Source: Lachnospiraceae bacterium (GTDB taxonomy: Bacteria > Bacillota > Clostridia > Lachnospirales > Lachnospiraceae). From it: 64,000 bases of DNA. Shown here in pieces: positions 42,705 through 52,518 of the stretch. The notes beneath the pieces were generated by a model that saw only the letters and a program-made list of their open reading frames with translations, had not been told where the DNA came from and searched no databases. The stretch covers positions 1 to 64,000 of the forward strand of contig JAQUXP010000009.1 in the NCBI GenBank assembly GCA_028692395.1. The letters run 5' to 3'. Made by a program: the position numbers and the translations under genes. Position 1 is the stretch's first letter; each line of letters opens with the position of its first letter.

Positions 42705-45338
42705 ATGGGAATAGAATTTATTAATCAGGATGGAACATTTACGTTAGACAATCCCCAGGAGAACAGTTATCTGTATTTTCCTGTGGCGAATGAGGCACCC
42801 ACGATGGGAAATGTGGCGCCGGATTTTCGCGGGGACAGCAAGCTGGACCAGAATACATTTATGCTGGAGCCGGTAAGCCCGGAGAATCTGCACAGCAGCA
42901 TGTCCGGAAGGAATTTCTGGTGCCAGATTGAGGGGAATATTCCATGGTCAGCCACAGGAGAATCCATGTGGCAGCAGATGCACAGCAAGGATGCTGCACT
43001 GGGAGATCAGACAAAGCTTACAGCAGGAAAGCTGTGGCAGCGTGTACAGAGAAAAAATAAACATATTGGAATAGAAGCAGATGTGCGTTACTTCTGCCCT
43101 GCAACCAGAGAAACAGCGGAGCTTATGAGTGTTACGATCTGTAACAGCGGAGAGCAGGAGAAGAAGATTACCCCGATTGTGGCCATACCGGTTTATGGAA
43201 GAAGTGCTGATAATATTCGTGATCATCGCCATGTAACTTCCCTGCTGGGACGTACCACGCTGGAGAAATGTGGAATTACCGTAAAGCCCACCCTGTCCTT
43301 TGACGAGAGAGGACATAAGAAAAATGAGACAACCTACAGCATCTTTGCATCCGGTGAGTCAGGAGAGCTTCCGGTAGGATTTTATCCGGTAGTGGAGGAT
43401 TTTATCGGAGAAGGTGGCAGCTTTTTCTGGCCAAAAGCAGTTGTAGATGATCAGGTTCCCTGCCAGACAGAGGGAGAGACAGAAGGTTATGAGGTTATGG
43501 GCGGCATTCGTTTTGCACAGGTGACACTGCAGCCGGGAGAGTCTCGTACCTATTGCGTCGTACTGAGCTATAACCGGTCCGGTATGGAGTATCTGGAAGA
43601 GAAAAAGATGGAGGCGGCATTTTTAGATGCGAAAGCCTTCTGGAAAAATCAGGAGATTATCCGATGCGAATCCGGGGATGATGCCTTTGACCAGTGGATG
43701 GGATGGGTCAGCATTCAGCCTACACTTCGCAGGATCTATGGATGTTCCTTCATGCCCCATCACGATTATGGCCGGGGCGGCAGAGGATGGCGGGATCTGT
43801 GGCAGGACAGTCTTGCACTGATTCTGCTGGAGCCAGGTGAGGTGAGAGGAAATCTGATCAGCTACTTTGGCGGCGTGCGTATGGATGGAACGAATGCCAC
43901 GATTATTGGCAATAAGCCCGGAGAATTCAAGGCTGACCGTAATGCCATCCCGAGAGTCTGGATGGATCATGGTCTGTGGCCCTTGATCACCACGAATCTG
44001 TACATCCAGCAGACCGGAGACACTTCGATCCTTCTGGAGGAGAATACCTACTTCCATGAGGGAGAATATCAGCAGACCGTAGAAAATCAGCCTTATAAAG
44101 GAAGCGTTCTGGAGCATATTCTGATCCAGCATCTGGCATCCTTTTATGATGTGGGAATGCATAATCACATACGTCTTCGGGGCGCAGACTGGAATGACGG
44201 ACTGGATATGGCAGAGGAAAATGGAGAAAGCGTTGCATTTACAGCAGCATACAGCGGTAATCTTCTGACGCTTGCCAGGCTGGCACATAAGCTGAGGACA
44301 GAGCGGGAGCTCCAGGAGGTATTTCTGGCTGAGGAGGTGCTGCAGCTTTTACGTCAGCCGGCAACCATGTACAATTCTGTGGGACAGAAAACAGAGGTGC
44401 TGAAGCAGTATCGCAGGCTTGTAAGCCGGCCGCTTTCCGGTCATAAGGTCAGTGTTCGTCTGGAGGAGCTGGAGGAAGATCTGAAGAGCAAGGCAGAGTG
44501 GATTCAGCTGAATATAAGAAAGAAAGAGCTGGTTGGTGACAGTGCAGGCAATCAGTGGTTTAACGGATATTATGACAATCACTGCAATCAGGTAGAAGGT
44601 GTGATAAATGGAAATGTGCGGATGATGCTGACAGGTCAGGTATTTACCATCATGTCCGGCACTGCCAGTGATGAACAGATTGCAGCCATCACCAAGGCAG
44701 CAGATGAATATCTGTATGAAGAGCGGATGGGAGGCTATCGTCTGAATACGAATTTCCATGAGGTAAAAGCTGATATGGGAAGAATGTTCGGTTTTGCCTA
44801 TGGTCATAAGGAAAATGGTGCTGTATTCAGCCATATGGCAGTGATGTATGCCTACAGCCTTTATCAGAAGGGCTTCGTAAAAGAGGGATACAAAGCACTG
44901 AACGCTCTGTATCGGCAGGGAATGAACTTTGAGAGCAGTCATATCTATCCGGGAATTCCGGAGTATTATAATGAGCGGGGACGAGGCTGCTATCACTATC
45001 TGACAGGAGCAGCAAGCTGGTATGTATTCACCGTTCTCACGGAAATGTATGGAGTAAAGGGTGTATCCGGAGATCTGCAGATTCATCCGAAGCTTTTAGC
45101 GGAGCAGTTTGACACCGATGGACGGGCAGCAATCTGCTGTACCTTTGCCGGACGCAGCCTGAAGGTTGTGTATCTGAATGAAGCCCATAAGGAAATCGGA
45201 GATTACGAGATCGAGGATATCCGCATCGATGGTACCGGCTATGAAGTAAATGAAGTGGAGTGTCCGCAGATTAAGAGAAGTGTCATAGAACAGCTGGATC
45301 CTGCAGTGCCACATGAGATCAAAGTAATCTTAGGATAA
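42705..45338 (+). CDS. Glycoside phosphorylase, GH94 type
   Basis: The 877-residue enzyme should split a beta-linked disaccharide or short glucan with phosphate to glucose 1-phosphate. GH94 marks are the GRGGRGWRDLWQDSLALI block and the catalytic-acid region LRGADWNDGLD, with Asp495 first and Asp498 second; in GH94 the acid is the Asp of the DWND motif. An N-terminal beta-sandwich domain (NFWCQIEGNIPWSATGES and so on) precedes the helical barrel. Linkage specificity (cellobiose, laminaribiose or other) cannot be read directly. ATG 42705 has AGGAGG five bases before. A second, larger clan member follows 31 bp downstream. Phosphorolysis saves ATP in fermenting cells. Confidence 0.88.
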   Translation: MGIEFINQDGTFTLDNPQENSYLYFPVANEAPTMGNVAPDFRGDSKLDQNTFMLEPVSPENLHSSMSGRNFWCQIEGNIPWSATGESMWQQMHSKDAALGDQTKLTAGKLWQRVQRKNKHIGIEADVRYFCPATRETAELMSVTICNSGEQEKKITPIVAIPVYGRSADNIRDHRHVTSLLGRTTLEKCGITVKPTLSFDERGHKKNETTYSIFASGESGELPVGFYPVVEDFIGEGGSFFWPKAVVDDQVPCQTEGETEGYEVMGGIRFAQVTLQPGESRTYCVVLSYNRSGMEYLEEKKMEAAFLDAKAFWKNQEIIRCESGDDAFDQWMGWVSIQPTLRRIYGCSFMPHHDYGRGGRGWRDLWQDSLALILLEPGEVRGNLISYFGGVRMDGTNATIIGNKPGEFKADRNAIPRVWMDHGLWPLITTNLYIQQTGDTSILLEENTYFHEGEYQQTVENQPYKGSVLEHILIQHLASFYDVGMHNHIRLRGADWNDGLDMAEENGESVAFTAAYSGNLLTLARLAHKLRTERELQEVFLAEEVLQLLRQPATMYNSVGQKTEVLKQYRRLVSRPLSGHKVSVRLEELEEDLKSKAEWIQLNIRKKELVGDSAGNQWFNGYYDNHCNQVEGVINGNVRMMLTGQVFTIMSGTASDEQIAAITKAADEYLYEERMGGYRLNTNFHEVKADMGRMFGFAYGHKENGAVFSHMAVMYAYSLYQKGFVKEGYKALNALYRQGMNFESSHIYPGIPEYYNERGRGCYHYLTGAASWYVFTVLTEMYGVKGVSGDLQIHPKLLAEQFDTDGRAAICCTFAGRSLKVVYLNEAHKEIGDYEIEDIRIDGTGYEVNEVECPQIKRSVIEQLDPAVPHEIKVILG

Positions 45339-45369
45339 AAAATCGAATTTAGATCAAGAAGGAGATATT

Positions 45370-48300
45370 ATGATAGACAACAAGAACAGATTCGTGATAC
45401 CAGAATACGATAAGACATCAACCTTCGCCTCTTTTCTTCCGGGAGTCAGCGGCATCAAAGGAATTCCGATCTGGTGTTATTATGTAAATCGGGGACAGTG
45501 CATCACCAGCTTTGGCGTGCAGGATAAGGATCACTCCATCATGGAGTTTTACCCGGCACATCAGGCATACCAGCGGACAAAGCGGATGGGCTTTCGTACC
45601 TTTATGAAGGTAAATGGACAATACCGGGAGAGCTTTGCTTCGGACGCCACAGAAAAGACCATGCATATCGGCATGAATGAGCTGGTGATTCAGGAGGAAG
45701 ATAAGACAGCCAGGATCCGGACCTCCGTCTGCTATTATACACTGCCGCAGGAGCGTCTGGGAGGCCTTGTTCGTGAGGTTACTATCACGAATATGGGCGG
45801 AGAAAGGGTTGATCTGGAGCTGGTAGATGGTATGACAGAGATGATTCCCTTCGGCGTAGATCTTCCCAGCATGAAGGATATGGCGCAGACAAGCCAGGCG
45901 TGGATGGAAGTTCAGGACCACGAGACAGGAGTGCCTTACAGCAAAGTACGTGTAGACATGACAGATTCCGCTGAGGTAACAGAGATCAGGGGCGGACATT
46001 TTGGATTTGCTTATGATGAGGAGAAGGAGCTTCTGCCGGTTGTGGTAAGCCAGGAGCATTTATTCTCCTACGATACAACGCTGGAGCAGCCGCTTGCTTT
46101 CCAGAAGCATAACATCGATACACTGATAAGAGAAAAACAGATGACACAGAATCATCTGCCATGCTGCTTCTTTATGGCGAAAAAGACGCTGGAAGCCGGA
46201 GCATCTGTTACCTTTTATGAGGTATACGGAGCAAGCAGCAACAAGGAACTGCTGCAGCAGGTTGTAAAAAAAGCAAAAGAAAAAGATTATTTCAGCGGTA
46301 AGAGAGCAATTGCCAATCAGCTGACCGAAGAGGTGACGCAGTGCATCGGTACAAAGACCGGTGATCAGGTCTTTGATGAGTATTGCAGACAGACCTATCT
46401 GGACAATGTGCTTCGGGGAGGCTATCCGATTACGCTGGGTAAGGACAAGCTGTTCTATGTATATTCCAGAAAACACGGAGATATCGAAAGAGATTATAAT
46501 TTCTTCCGTATGCAGCCGGAATTCTTCTCACAGGGAAATGGAAACTTCCGTGATGTCAATCAGAATCGAAGAAGTGATGTGCTGTTTTCCCCTGTTGTGA
46601 CGGATCAGAACATCCATATCTTCTATGACTGCATTCAGTTAAATGGCTACAATCCACTGGGGATTGAGAAGATTACCTATCACCTTCCGGGGGAAGAGAC
46701 TTCCTTTACACCGGGAGCCAAGTATGAGGAATTACTGGATCAGAGTAAGGGAGATCAGACAAAAGCAGATCAGCTGTTTGAGCAGGTGATGGAGCAGGCA
46801 GTGCCGGAGCAGAAGACAGATTTCATCGAGGGCTGCTGGAGTGATCACTGGACCTATAATCTGGATCTGGTGGAAAGCTACGTCAGTGTTTATCCGGATC
46901 GGGAAGAGAAGCTGTTATTCGAGGATCACACCTACAGCTACAAGCAGGCAGCCTGCGGACTCCTCCCCAGAAGAGAGCGTTATGTGGAGACGGCCAATGG
47001 AATCCGTCAGTACAACTACTTAAGAAAGCTGAATCCGGTTTCTGATTATACGCTGGATAAGGATCAGAATCGAGTGACAGCAACGCTGTTTGAGAAGATT
47101 TACCTTCTTTGCGTAACCAAGATGGCAGCTCTGGATCCTTACGGCATGGGGATAGAGATGGAAGGCGGAAAACCAGGCTGGTATGATGCGCTGAACGGAC
47201 TTCCGGGTATCCTGGGCTCTTCCATGTGTGAGACTTATGAGCTGGAGAGAAATCTGGAGTATCTGATTCAGGTTATGAAAAAATATCAGGAATCCACGCA
47301 GATTCAGCTGTTGAAGGAAGTGGCAGATTTTGCAGATGCAATCGCTCAGGCAGCAAAGAAGCACAGAGAAGATTTTGCCCGGTCTGAGGCGCAGCTTGCC
47401 TACTGGAACGAGGTAAATGATAAAAAAGAGCAGTATTGGAAGGAAACAGACACCCAGGTAAGCGGTGAGAAAGTGGGCGTGGATGTACAGGCCCTGCTGA
47501 ACCAGCTGGAGACATTCAAGATGGTAGTTTCAGCAGGAATTAAGAAAGCTGTTGCCTATGGAAAGGGAATTGGTCCTGCTTACTTCTATTATAATGTGAA
47601 AGAATACGAAAAGACCGAAGCCGGAATCCTGCCTACCAGTGTGGAACTGGTACTGATGCCAGCTTTCCTGGAGGGGCCGGTACGCCACTTAAAGCTGGAT
47701 GCGTCCATGGAAGAAAAACAGACGATCTACAGCAAGGTAAAGGGAAGTCAGCTTTACGATCAGAAGCTTCAGATGTACAAGGTCAACACCTCCTTGAAGG
47801 ACGCTTCCTTTGAGATCGGAAGATGCAAGGCATTTACTCCGGGATGGCTGGAAAATGAATCCATCTGGCTTCATATGGAGTATAAATATCTGCTGGAGCT
47901 GTTAAAATCAGGACTTTATACGGAATATCTGGAGGATTTCCACAAGGCAGCAGTTCCATTTTTAGATGAAAAGGTCTATGGAAGAAGTCTGTTCGAGAAT
48001 TCTTCCTTCCTGGCAAGCTCTGCAAACCCGGATGAGAAGATTCACGGTAAAGGCTTCGTGTCACGGCTGAGCGGTTCCACCGCAGAATTTTTGCAGATGT
48101 GGCAGATTATGATGTTTGGAAAACAGCCATTTGTCTATGAGGATGGAAAGCTGGCACTTCAGTTTGAACCTTTGATCCCGGCATACCTGGTTGGGGAAGA
48201 CAAGAAAATCGAAGCAGTATTCCGGGGCCAAATCCCTGTGGTATACCATCTGAAGGCTCGGGAGGATTATATCCCAGGAGAGTATCAGATCACCAGCGGA

Positions 48301-48417
48301 AAGATCACAACCATGGCTGGAGAAGTGATAAGCTTTACTGAAAGAATTGAAGGAGCTATCGTAGAAGAGATTCGAAAAGGCAACGCAAAACAAATCGAAA
48401 TGACACTAATGGCTTAA
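45370..48417 (+). CDS. Large clan GH-Q glucan phosphorylase (GH149/GH161-like)
   Basis: The 1015-residue protein is built like GH94 relatives but longer and with altered motifs. GNFRDVNQNRRSDVLF replaces the usual RDxxQD block, and EGCWSDHWTYNLDLVESY sits where GH94 has its catalytic DWND. I associate this pattern with the beta-1,3-glucan phosphorylase families GH149/GH161; that is recall, not a search. No signal peptide is present, so it acts on imported oligosaccharides. It would trim longer chains to glucose 1-phosphate and leave a disaccharide for the preceding GH94 enzyme. Internal coiled stretches (about 685-735) are family-like. It is followed by the 239-bp palindrome. Confidence 0.72.
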   Translation: MIDNKNRFVIPEYDKTSTFASFLPGVSGIKGIPIWCYYVNRGQCITSFGVQDKDHSIMEFYPAHQAYQRTKRMGFRTFMKVNGQYRESFASDATEKTMHIGMNELVIQEEDKTARIRTSVCYYTLPQERLGGLVREVTITNMGGERVDLELVDGMTEMIPFGVDLPSMKDMAQTSQAWMEVQDHETGVPYSKVRVDMTDSAEVTEIRGGHFGFAYDEEKELLPVVVSQEHLFSYDTTLEQPLAFQKHNIDTLIREKQMTQNHLPCCFFMAKKTLEAGASVTFYEVYGASSNKELLQQVVKKAKEKDYFSGKRAIANQLTEEVTQCIGTKTGDQVFDEYCRQTYLDNVLRGGYPITLGKDKLFYVYSRKHGDIERDYNFFRMQPEFFSQGNGNFRDVNQNRRSDVLFSPVVTDQNIHIFYDCIQLNGYNPLGIEKITYHLPGEETSFTPGAKYEELLDQSKGDQTKADQLFEQVMEQAVPEQKTDFIEGCWSDHWTYNLDLVESYVSVYPDREEKLLFEDHTYSYKQAACGLLPRRERYVETANGIRQYNYLRKLNPVSDYTLDKDQNRVTATLFEKIYLLCVTKMAALDPYGMGIEMEGGKPGWYDALNGLPGILGSSMCETYELERNLEYLIQVMKKYQESTQIQLLKEVADFADAIAQAAKKHREDFARSEAQLAYWNEVNDKKEQYWKETDTQVSGEKVGVDVQALLNQLETFKMVVSAGIKKAVAYGKGIGPAYFYYNVKEYEKTEAGILPTSVELVLMPAFLEGPVRHLKLDASMEEKQTIYSKVKGSQLYDQKLQMYKVNTSLKDASFEIGRCKAFTPGWLENESIWLHMEYKYLLELLKSGLYTEYLEDFHKAAVPFLDEKVYGRSLFENSSFLASSANPDEKIHGKGFVSRLSGSTAEFLQMWQIMMFGKQPFVYEDGKLALQFEPLIPAYLVGEDKKIEAVFRGQIPVVYHLKAREDYIPGEYQITSGKITTMAGEVISFTERIEGAIVEEIRKGNAKQIEMTLMA

Positions 48418-48426
48418 GAATAAACA

Positions 48427-48665
48427 GAAGCTGTCATTTTTTAGTCGGCGCCGGCAGTCATGCCGCTGCCCACCTTTGCAGGAGTCCTAAGCATACCAGC
48501 GCAATTCCTTTTGCGTTGTAAGCAGTGAGCATACTGTCTGAGCGCAGCGAGTTTATGCTCACCGCTTACGCTTTTCGCAAAAAGAATTGCACTGTGTATG
48601 CTCTTGGACTCCGAAACAGTGAGCAGCGGCATGACTGCCGGCGCCCACTGAAAAATGACAGCTTC
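48427..48665. repeat. Long (239 bp) imperfect palindrome between two carbohydrate genes
   Basis: The left arm from 48427 pairs with the right arm ending at 48665 over nearly the whole length. The outer 18 bases (GAAGCTGTCATTTTTTAG with its partner) are followed by GGCGCCGGCAGTCATGCCGC, then a middle arm around GCAATTC-TTTTGCG, then an inner arm TAAGC-GTGAGCATA. Only the centre (about 48530-48555) is unpaired. It holds no ORF with a ribosome binding site. It could be a small mobile hairpin element (MITE- or REP-like) or an RNA processing element. Its GC-rich, highly structured arms differ from the flanking genes. Confidence 0.9.
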
Positions 48666-48688
48666 GTTAAGTGGAAAAGGGGTATTTG

Positions 48689-50008
48689 ATGAAAATTATA
48701 ACGACAGATGAGAAGAAGAAGAGTTTTTGGGAAGTGGAAGAGGTTCAGGCAAAAGCGATTGGGTGTATGAATCAGATCCGGATTTTTCCGGAGATTAGAA
48801 GACAGCAGATGAAAGGGTTTGGCGGTGCATTTACGGAGAGTGCCGGGTATTGTTACAGTAAGTTTGATGATGAGGTGAAGGAGCGGTTTTTGAAGGCTTA
48901 CTTTTCTGAGGATGGGCTGAGGTATAATGTGGGGCGTACACATATTAACAGCTGTGATTTTGCTCTGGGGAATTATGCGGCAGTGGAGCAGACAAAGGAT
49001 GGTCTCAGTGAGTTTGATATGACGAGAGCCAATCAGTATGTTCTGCCTCTGATTCAGGATGCGTGCACAGTTAAGGGGGAGAAGATTGAATTGCTGCTGT
49101 CTCCCTGGAGCCCGCCGTCTTACATGAAAACGAACGGTGAGATGAATCACGGTGGTCAGCTGAAGGAGGAGTGTTATGGTGACTGGGCAGAGTATGTGGC
49201 AGTGTATCTGGAGCATCTGAGAGCAGAGGGTCTGCAGCTTACTTATCTCACAGTGCAAAATGAGCCTGCAGCGGTGCAGACCTGGGATTCCTGTATCTAT
49301 TCCGCAAAAGAAGAGATGGTACTGGTTCGTGATTTCCTGGCTCCAACGCTGGCAGCTCACGGTCTGGGTGATATTAAGATTCTGGTATGGGATCACAATA
49401 AGGAGATTATCTATGACCGTGCAAAAGAAAGTCTTTCGGATGAAAAAGCAAGAGGCTTTATCTACGGAGTTGCCATGCACTGGTATACCGGAGACCATTT
49501 TGAACAGCTGGATCTGGTAAAAGAGGCATTTCCGGAAAAGGAGATCTTCTTTACCGAGGGATGTGTGGAGTACAGCCGTTTTGTGGATTCTAATGAAGTA
49601 AAAAAGGCAGAGATGTATGCCCATGATATGATCGGAAACTTTACCCATCAGGTCAGTGCATTTTTCGACTGGAATCTTCTTCTGGATGCCAAGGGCGGTC
49701 CCAATCATGTGGGTAATTTCTGTGCAGCACCGATTATGTGCACTGAGTCGGAGAAGGACTTTGAGAAGAGACTCAGCTACTATTATATCGGACATTTCAG
49801 CCGTTATATCGAAAAAGGTGCCTACGCAGTGGCATGCAGCAGATACTGCAGCGAGATTGAGACAGCAGCATTTATCAATCCCTCTGGTGAGGTGGTTGTA
49901 GTTCTTCTGAACAGACAGGACAAGGCAATTGAGACCAGTGTTGGTATCGACGGAATGGGTACAGATCTGGTTTTGAAAGGACACACCATCACCACACTGA
50001 TCTTTTAA
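48689..50008 (+). CDS. Glycoside hydrolase family 30 enzyme (beta-glucosidase/beta-1,6-glucanase-like)
   Basis: The 439-residue protein has GH30 features: KGFGGAFTESAGYCYSKF near the start, GLRYNVGRTHINSCDFALGN, LLSPWSPPSYMKTNGEM, the acid/base in VQNEPAAVQ (Glu192), and the nucleophile in FFTEGCVEYS (Glu290). The side beta-domain is at the C-terminus (AFINPSGEVVVVLLNRQDKA). No signal peptide is seen, so it works inside the cell on imported sugars. GH30 includes beta-1,6-glucanase, beta-glucosidase and glucosylceramidase activities. With the phosphorylases, a role on branched beta-glucan fragments is plausible. ATG 48689 has AAAAGGGG nearby. It follows the long palindrome directly. Confidence 0.88.
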   Translation: MKIITTDEKKKSFWEVEEVQAKAIGCMNQIRIFPEIRRQQMKGFGGAFTESAGYCYSKFDDEVKERFLKAYFSEDGLRYNVGRTHINSCDFALGNYAAVEQTKDGLSEFDMTRANQYVLPLIQDACTVKGEKIELLLSPWSPPSYMKTNGEMNHGGQLKEECYGDWAEYVAVYLEHLRAEGLQLTYLTVQNEPAAVQTWDSCIYSAKEEMVLVRDFLAPTLAAHGLGDIKILVWDHNKEIIYDRAKESLSDEKARGFIYGVAMHWYTGDHFEQLDLVKEAFPEKEIFFTEGCVEYSRFVDSNEVKKAEMYAHDMIGNFTHQVSAFFDWNLLLDAKGGPNHVGNFCAAPIMCTESEKDFEKRLSYYYIGHFSRYIEKGAYAVACSRYCSEIETAAFINPSGEVVVVLLNRQDKAIETSVGIDGMGTDLVLKGHTITTLIF

Positions 50009-50059
50009 CCACAAAAGAACGAGAAAGAAAAAAGAACACCTTTTTAAAATATAGTACAT

Positions 50060-50087
50060 TTTGCACTTAAGAGAAGCTTTATATAAT
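50060..50087 (+). promoter_or_regulatory. Likely promoter of the ABC transporter genes
   Basis: TTTGCA (50060-50065) and TATAAT (50082-50087) are 16 bp apart, followed by a leader with GGGAGG before ATG 50144. Confidence 0.5.
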
Positions 50088-50143
50088 AAGGATATCAAAG
50101 AAAACAGATACATACGTGTCTGAATAAAGGGAGGATACATTAT

Positions 50144-51550
50144 ATGAAAATGAAAAAAGTAATTGCACTGGCACTTACAGGCGTCATGGCTATGTCAATG
50201 GCGGCATGTGGGGGATCAGGAAGCACAGCAAAGTCCGAGAGCGCAAGCAGCGCAAGCAGCGCAGCATCTGCAAGCACATCCAAGGATGCGGCAAAGGATG
50301 ATTCCAAGGACTCAGGAGACAAGCTGGTTATCTGGACACTGACAAAGGATCTGCAGTCTTTCGCAGATCGGTATAAAGAAAAAACCGGAAAAGAATGTGA
50401 AGTTGTTATTGTTGAGCCGGGAGATTACCCGACAAAGATTCAGGCTGCTTTCCAGTCTGGAGAGGCAGAGCCTGATATCATCGTAGGTGAGCCTAAGATG
50501 CTGGATACCTACTACGAGGCAGGAATGCTTGCAGATCTGGATCAGTTTGGCGCACAGGATTACGCAGACAAGATCGTAGATTACGTATGGAAAAAAGGCC
50601 AGGATGCTGATGGCGTACAGAGAGCAATCTCCTATCAGATCACACCGGCAGGTATCTACTATCGTAGAGATATCGCAAAAGAGGTATTCGGAACAGATGA
50701 TCCGGAAGAGATTGGAAAATTATATGCAGATTATGATACAGTCCTTGATACCGCACAGAAGCTGAAGGACAAAGGCTACAGGATCTTCGCTTCTGACGGT
50801 GAGATGAAAGTATTCTCAGACAGTAAAGAGGCATGGGTAAAAGACGGTGTCCTTCAGGTGGGACAGTCAAGAATGGATTACATGGATCTCTGTGTAAAAT
50901 TATATCAGGGTAACTTTACCGCATTTGCTGACCAGTGGACAGCTCCATGGTACACCGCTATGGCTGGAGAGATCCCGGTATACGAAGCAGGAACAGACCT
51001 TTGGAATGATGATGAGCGTGCAAAGGCAGAGAAAAATGCCACAGAGACAACACAGGTATTCTCTTACGGACTTCCTTCCTGGGGCGTTCTGACCATGAGA
51101 GATAACTACAAAGAGACAGAAGGAAAATGGGGCGTTTGTAAAGGACCAAGCAGTGCTTTTGACGGCGGTACTTACATCGGAATCAGCGAAAACAGTAACA
51201 GAAAAGAAGCAGCATGGGATTTCATCAAATTCTGTACTTTAACAGAAGACACCATGGAGTGGTGGTTAGACGTATCCAAGGGTGATGCAGTATCTTACAT
51301 TCCTACCCTTGAGAAACACAAAGATGATGAGAATGCAACCTACGGAAATGAAAAATTATATGCATTCTGGCAGGAGCAGGCTCAGAACATCGATCTTTCT
51401 CTTGTAACACCTTACGATCAGGCAATCGGCGATGCATGGGCAAATGCAATCACATCCATCAAGACTGAACAGTCTAGCAAAGAGGATGCAATTTCCGCAT
51501 TCTATGATGAGATTGAATCTACTTATCCAGAACTGACAGTGAATCGATAA
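50144..51550 (+). CDS. Sugar ABC transporter substrate-binding lipoprotein
   Basis: The 468-residue protein has a lipoprotein signal peptide (MSMAACGGSG, with Cys about residue 22), then a Ser/Ala/Asp/Lys-rich linker and a type-1 solute-binding fold (LVIWTLTKDLQSFADRYKEK, EPDIIVGEPKMLDTYYEAGM, EVFGTDDPEEIGKLYADYDT, NSNRKEAAWDFIKFCTLTED). It should catch an oligosaccharide outside and hand it to the permeases encoded next. Codons are strongly biased as in highly expressed genes. The operon order (binding protein, permease, permease) lacks an ATPase, usual for Firmicute sugar importers that share MsmK-like ATPases encoded elsewhere. The neighbouring enzymes suggest a beta-glucan oligosaccharide. 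Confidence 0.93.
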   Translation: MKMKKVIALALTGVMAMSMAACGGSGSTAKSESASSASSAASASTSKDAAKDDSKDSGDKLVIWTLTKDLQSFADRYKEKTGKECEVVIVEPGDYPTKIQAAFQSGEAEPDIIVGEPKMLDTYYEAGMLADLDQFGAQDYADKIVDYVWKKGQDADGVQRAISYQITPAGIYYRRDIAKEVFGTDDPEEIGKLYADYDTVLDTAQKLKDKGYRIFASDGEMKVFSDSKEAWVKDGVLQVGQSRMDYMDLCVKLYQGNFTAFADQWTAPWYTAMAGEIPVYEAGTDLWNDDERAKAEKNATETTQVFSYGLPSWGVLTMRDNYKETEGKWGVCKGPSSAFDGGTYIGISENSNRKEAAWDFIKFCTLTEDTMEWWLDVSKGDAVSYIPTLEKHKDDENATYGNEKLYAFWQEQAQNIDLSLVTPYDQAIGDAWANAITSIKTEQSSKEDAISAFYDEIESTYPELTVNR

Positions 51551-51569
51551 GACGACAGGGGGATTATCC

Positions 51570-52514
51570 ATGGCAAGCAAGGGTCAGTCTACAGTGACAA
51601 AGCCAAAGAGAAGAAAAAACGTCAATAATGCAGGTTATTTCTTTATTCTGCCATTTATGATTGTATTTGTAATATTCAGTGTTTATCCGGTTCTTCGAAC
51701 ACTCTACTTAAGTTTTATGAACTATAAGGGGTTCGGGGAACCAACCCCCATCGGATTCGCTAACTACGCCCGGGTATTTCAGGATAAGTTTTTCTGGAGA
51801 GCACTCTGGAACACCGTAAAGATCTGGGGTGTGAATATCGTAGTTCAGCTGGGACTTGCGTTCCTTCTGACCATGGTATTCAGCGATATGAAGTATAAAA
51901 TCAAGGGTCTTGGTGTCTTCCGTGCCCTTTACTATCTGCCAAACCTGATTGCAGCGACGTCAGTTGCATTCCTGTTCAAGACTTTACTTGACTGGCAGTA
52001 TGGTTCCTTCAACCAGATTCTGATGAGCTCCGGAATTATCGAAAAGGGCGCACAGATCAAATGGCTGTTGGATCCCAATATCGCTCCGTATGTAGTTGCG
52101 ATCATCAGTGCGTGGATGTGGTTTGGTAACTCCTTCATCGTGTTGATGGCTGGAGTACAGGGTATCAATACAGATTACTTTGAGGCTGCATCCATTGATG
52201 GTGCAGGCAGATGGAAGACATTTGCGAAGATTACGATTCCGCTGTTAAAGCCAATCCTGATCTATGTGTCCATCACATCGTTGATTGGTGGACTGCAGAT
52301 GTTCGATATTCCATATCTGATTAATGGAAAATACGCAGCAGGTAACCCTGGAGGAAGTCTGCAGACCGTTGTTATGTACCTGTACAAGTTTGGATTCGCT
52401 ACAGGATCAACAAAACAGGTGGGTTATGCATCTGCCATCGCATACAGTCTCTTCCTGATTATTCTGGTTATATCTATAATGCAGTTTAAGTTTGCAAGCA
52501 GAAAGGATGATTAG
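51570..52514 (+). CDS. Sugar ABC transporter permease (MalF/UgpA type)
   Basis: The 314-residue integral membrane protein has six hydrophobic segments and a basic N-terminus (PKRRKNVNNAGYFFILPFMI). The cytoplasmic EAA loop is EAASIDGAGRWKTFAKITIP, which docks the ATPase. It pairs with the following gene product to form the channel of a carbohydrate-uptake CUT1 importer. It lies 19 bp after the binding-protein gene and its end overlaps the region where the next gene's ribosome binding site lies, so expression is coupled. Confidence 0.95.
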   Translation: MASKGQSTVTKPKRRKNVNNAGYFFILPFMIVFVIFSVYPVLRTLYLSFMNYKGFGEPTPIGFANYARVFQDKFFWRALWNTVKIWGVNIVVQLGLAFLLTMVFSDMKYKIKGLGVFRALYYLPNLIAATSVAFLFKTLLDWQYGSFNQILMSSGIIEKGAQIKWLLDPNIAPYVVAIISAWMWFGNSFIVLMAGVQGINTDYFEAASIDGAGRWKTFAKITIPLLKPILIYVSITSLIGGLQMFDIPYLINGKYAAGNPGGSLQTVVMYLYKFGFATGSTKQVGYASAIAYSLFLIILVISIMQFKFASRKDD

Positions 52515-52518
52515 TAGG

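Noticed and set aside
48441-48632. 63-residue minus-strand ORF inside the palindrome
   Set aside because: An ORF in a long inverted repeat is expected by chance, since both arms share sequence; no start signal is present.
48566-50140. 524-residue minus-strand ORF antisense to the GH30 gene
   Set aside because: It mirrors the GH30 coding frame, is rich in His, Cys, Leu and Ile as reverse-frame artefacts are, and GH30 motifs are intact on the plus strand.
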